A DNA stretch of 6,209 nt, from NCBI GenBank assembly GCA_015478575.1, contig JADMIN010000166.1, positions 1 through 6,209 of the forward strand, given 5' to 3'. A program made the translations under genes and the position numbers. This DNA is from Ktedonobacterales bacterium. GTDB taxonomy: Bacteria > Chloroflexota > Ktedonobacteria > Ktedonobacterales > JADMIN01. Below the pieces are notes generated by a model that was not told where the DNA came from, did no database searches, and was given only the letters and a program-made list of their open reading frames with translations. Below are positions 5,647 through 6,209 of this stretch, one piece after another (the first letter of the stretch is position 1; each line of letters starts with the position of its first letter).

Positions 5647-5679
5647 GTGCTGTCGGTCAGTAGGTGCTGGTGGTCATAT

Positions 5680-5710
5680 GAGCGGGGCCGTGTGGTCCGC
5701 GGTCCCGCTC
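5680..5710. terminator. Hairpin between convergent genes, candidate bidirectional terminator
   Basis: GAGCGGGGCC (5680-5689) pairs with GGTCCCGCTC (5701-5710), ten pairs with one G-T, around an 11-base loop. It occupies the 68-bp gap between the cupredoxin stop and the LURP-one stop. No T-run is present on either strand, but the position and stability fit a shared terminator. Confidence 0.6.
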
Positions 5711-5714
5711 ACCC

Positions 5715-6200
5715 TCACCCGCGCTCGCGGTCCTCGGCCAGATCCAGGGCGAGGATGCTGGCCAGGATCAGCGCGTCATCCTGGCCAGCGGCGACCTCCA
5801 CGGCATAGGTGTTGCGCAGGGAGAGCCAGCGCTTCGAGACCGTAGCCACCACCGCACCGCCACGGGTGATGGTGTACTCGTGCTCAAAGAGATTGCCCTT
5901 GATCTCCAGGTCATCAGGGCCAGGGACATCCACGGTGAAGCGGTCGCCAAAAGGTGTGAAGAGATGCTTGCGCACTTCGGCTAGCTCCTGGCCGCCACGG
6001 GTGATCTCGTAGGTCGGACGCAGCGCGATCAAGCGCCGGGTGATGCTCGCCACCTCGTTGCCCGCCGCGTCATGGAGCGTCACCCGGTGGCGCAGCGCGA
6101 GCAGCGTGTGATCCACGCGAAAGACCGGCTGGCCGGATTCGTCGGTGATGTCCGCCTCCTTCACCAACTGAAAGAACTTTTCGCGGATGACATAGCGCAT
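5715..6200 (-). CDS. LURP-one-related (LOR/YxjI-type) family protein
   Basis: 161 residues from ATG 6200, or 164 from GTG 6209 at the window edge; I prefer the ATG because family members typically begin MRYVIREK. Beta-strand-rich repeats typical of the LOR domain are visible: RYVIREKFFQL, then DITDESGQPVFRVD, a LRHRVTLHDAAGNEVASI strand pair, RPTYEITRGGQELAEVRK, FTPFGDRFTVDVPG, DLEIKGNLFEHEYTITRGG, and VSKRWLSLRNTYAVEV. The length equals that of bacterial single-domain members such as Bacillus YxjI. The fold is a tubby-like barrel around a central helix, here ILASILALDLAEDRE at the C-terminus. No signal peptide is visible, so it should be cytoplasmic. The molecular function of bacterial members is unknown. 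The ribosome binding site lies outside the window, so a slightly longer N-terminus cannot be excluded. Confidence 0.92.
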   Translation of the reverse strand: MRYVIREKFFQLVKEADITDESGQPVFRVDHTLLALRHRVTLHDAAGNEVASITRRLIALRPTYEITRGGQELAEVRKHLFTPFGDRFTVDVPGPDDLEIKGNLFEHEYTITRGGAVVATVSKRWLSLRNTYAVEVAAGQDDALILASILALDLAEDRERG

Positions 6201-6209
6201 AGCGTTCAC

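Overview
The window looks like chromosomal DNA from a GC-rich bacterium, most likely a member of the Chloroflexota class Ktedonobacteria. This placement is an inference from gene types: an HTH regulator with a long TPR-like tail, a second TPR-like protein, a tandem cupredoxin and a YxjI-type LURP-one protein. No marker gene confirms it. There are no RNA genes, CRISPR arrays or insertion sequences.

Layout. Bases 1-420 hold no convincing conserved gene, but contain a strong Shine-Dalgarno with a doubtful small ORF (263-547) and a 26-bp inverted repeat (358-383). A small secreted-peptide gene follows (421-660, +). After a 456-bp non-coding gap comes a TPR-like protein without a recognisable DNA-binding domain (1117-2265, +). 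It converges on an HTH plus TPR-like regulator (2370-3608, -) across a hairpin terminator candidate. Divergent from that regulator is a second small secreted-peptide gene (4017-4250, +). A 505-bp gap containing a good promoter (4516-4545) leads to a secreted tandem cupredoxin (4756-5646, +). This converges on a LURP-one protein (5715-6200, -), again with a hairpin between the stops.

Main point. The two small genes are built alike: an Arg-containing N-terminus, one hydrophobic segment, a spacer of about 20-25 residues, and an identical terminal pattern C-P-G-x-P-x-x-C directly before a TAG stop. Outside that pattern they are not obviously similar, and codons inside it differ synonymously, so the conservation is at protein level. 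Each lies beside a TPR-like protein, and one of those also carries an HTH domain. This is the arrangement of peptide-pheromone/receptor pairs of the RRNPP type (Rap, NprR, PlcR, PrgX, Rgg, AimR). I propose two paralogous peptide signalling cassettes whose mature signal is a C-terminal peptide bounded by two cysteines, possibly a disulfide ring. The pairing, secretion, processing and receptor role are inferences; I do not recall a named system with this signature.

Regulation. The gap between the HTH-TPR gene and peptide 2 has GGCCA repeats at 13-bp spacing, including a perfect inverted repeat, and a second inverted repeat enclosing the Shine-Dalgarno of the regulator. That regulator has no ATG or GTG at the proper distance from this Shine-Dalgarno; an ATC sits there instead. 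The cupredoxin could be an output gene of the cassettes, but only its position suggests it.
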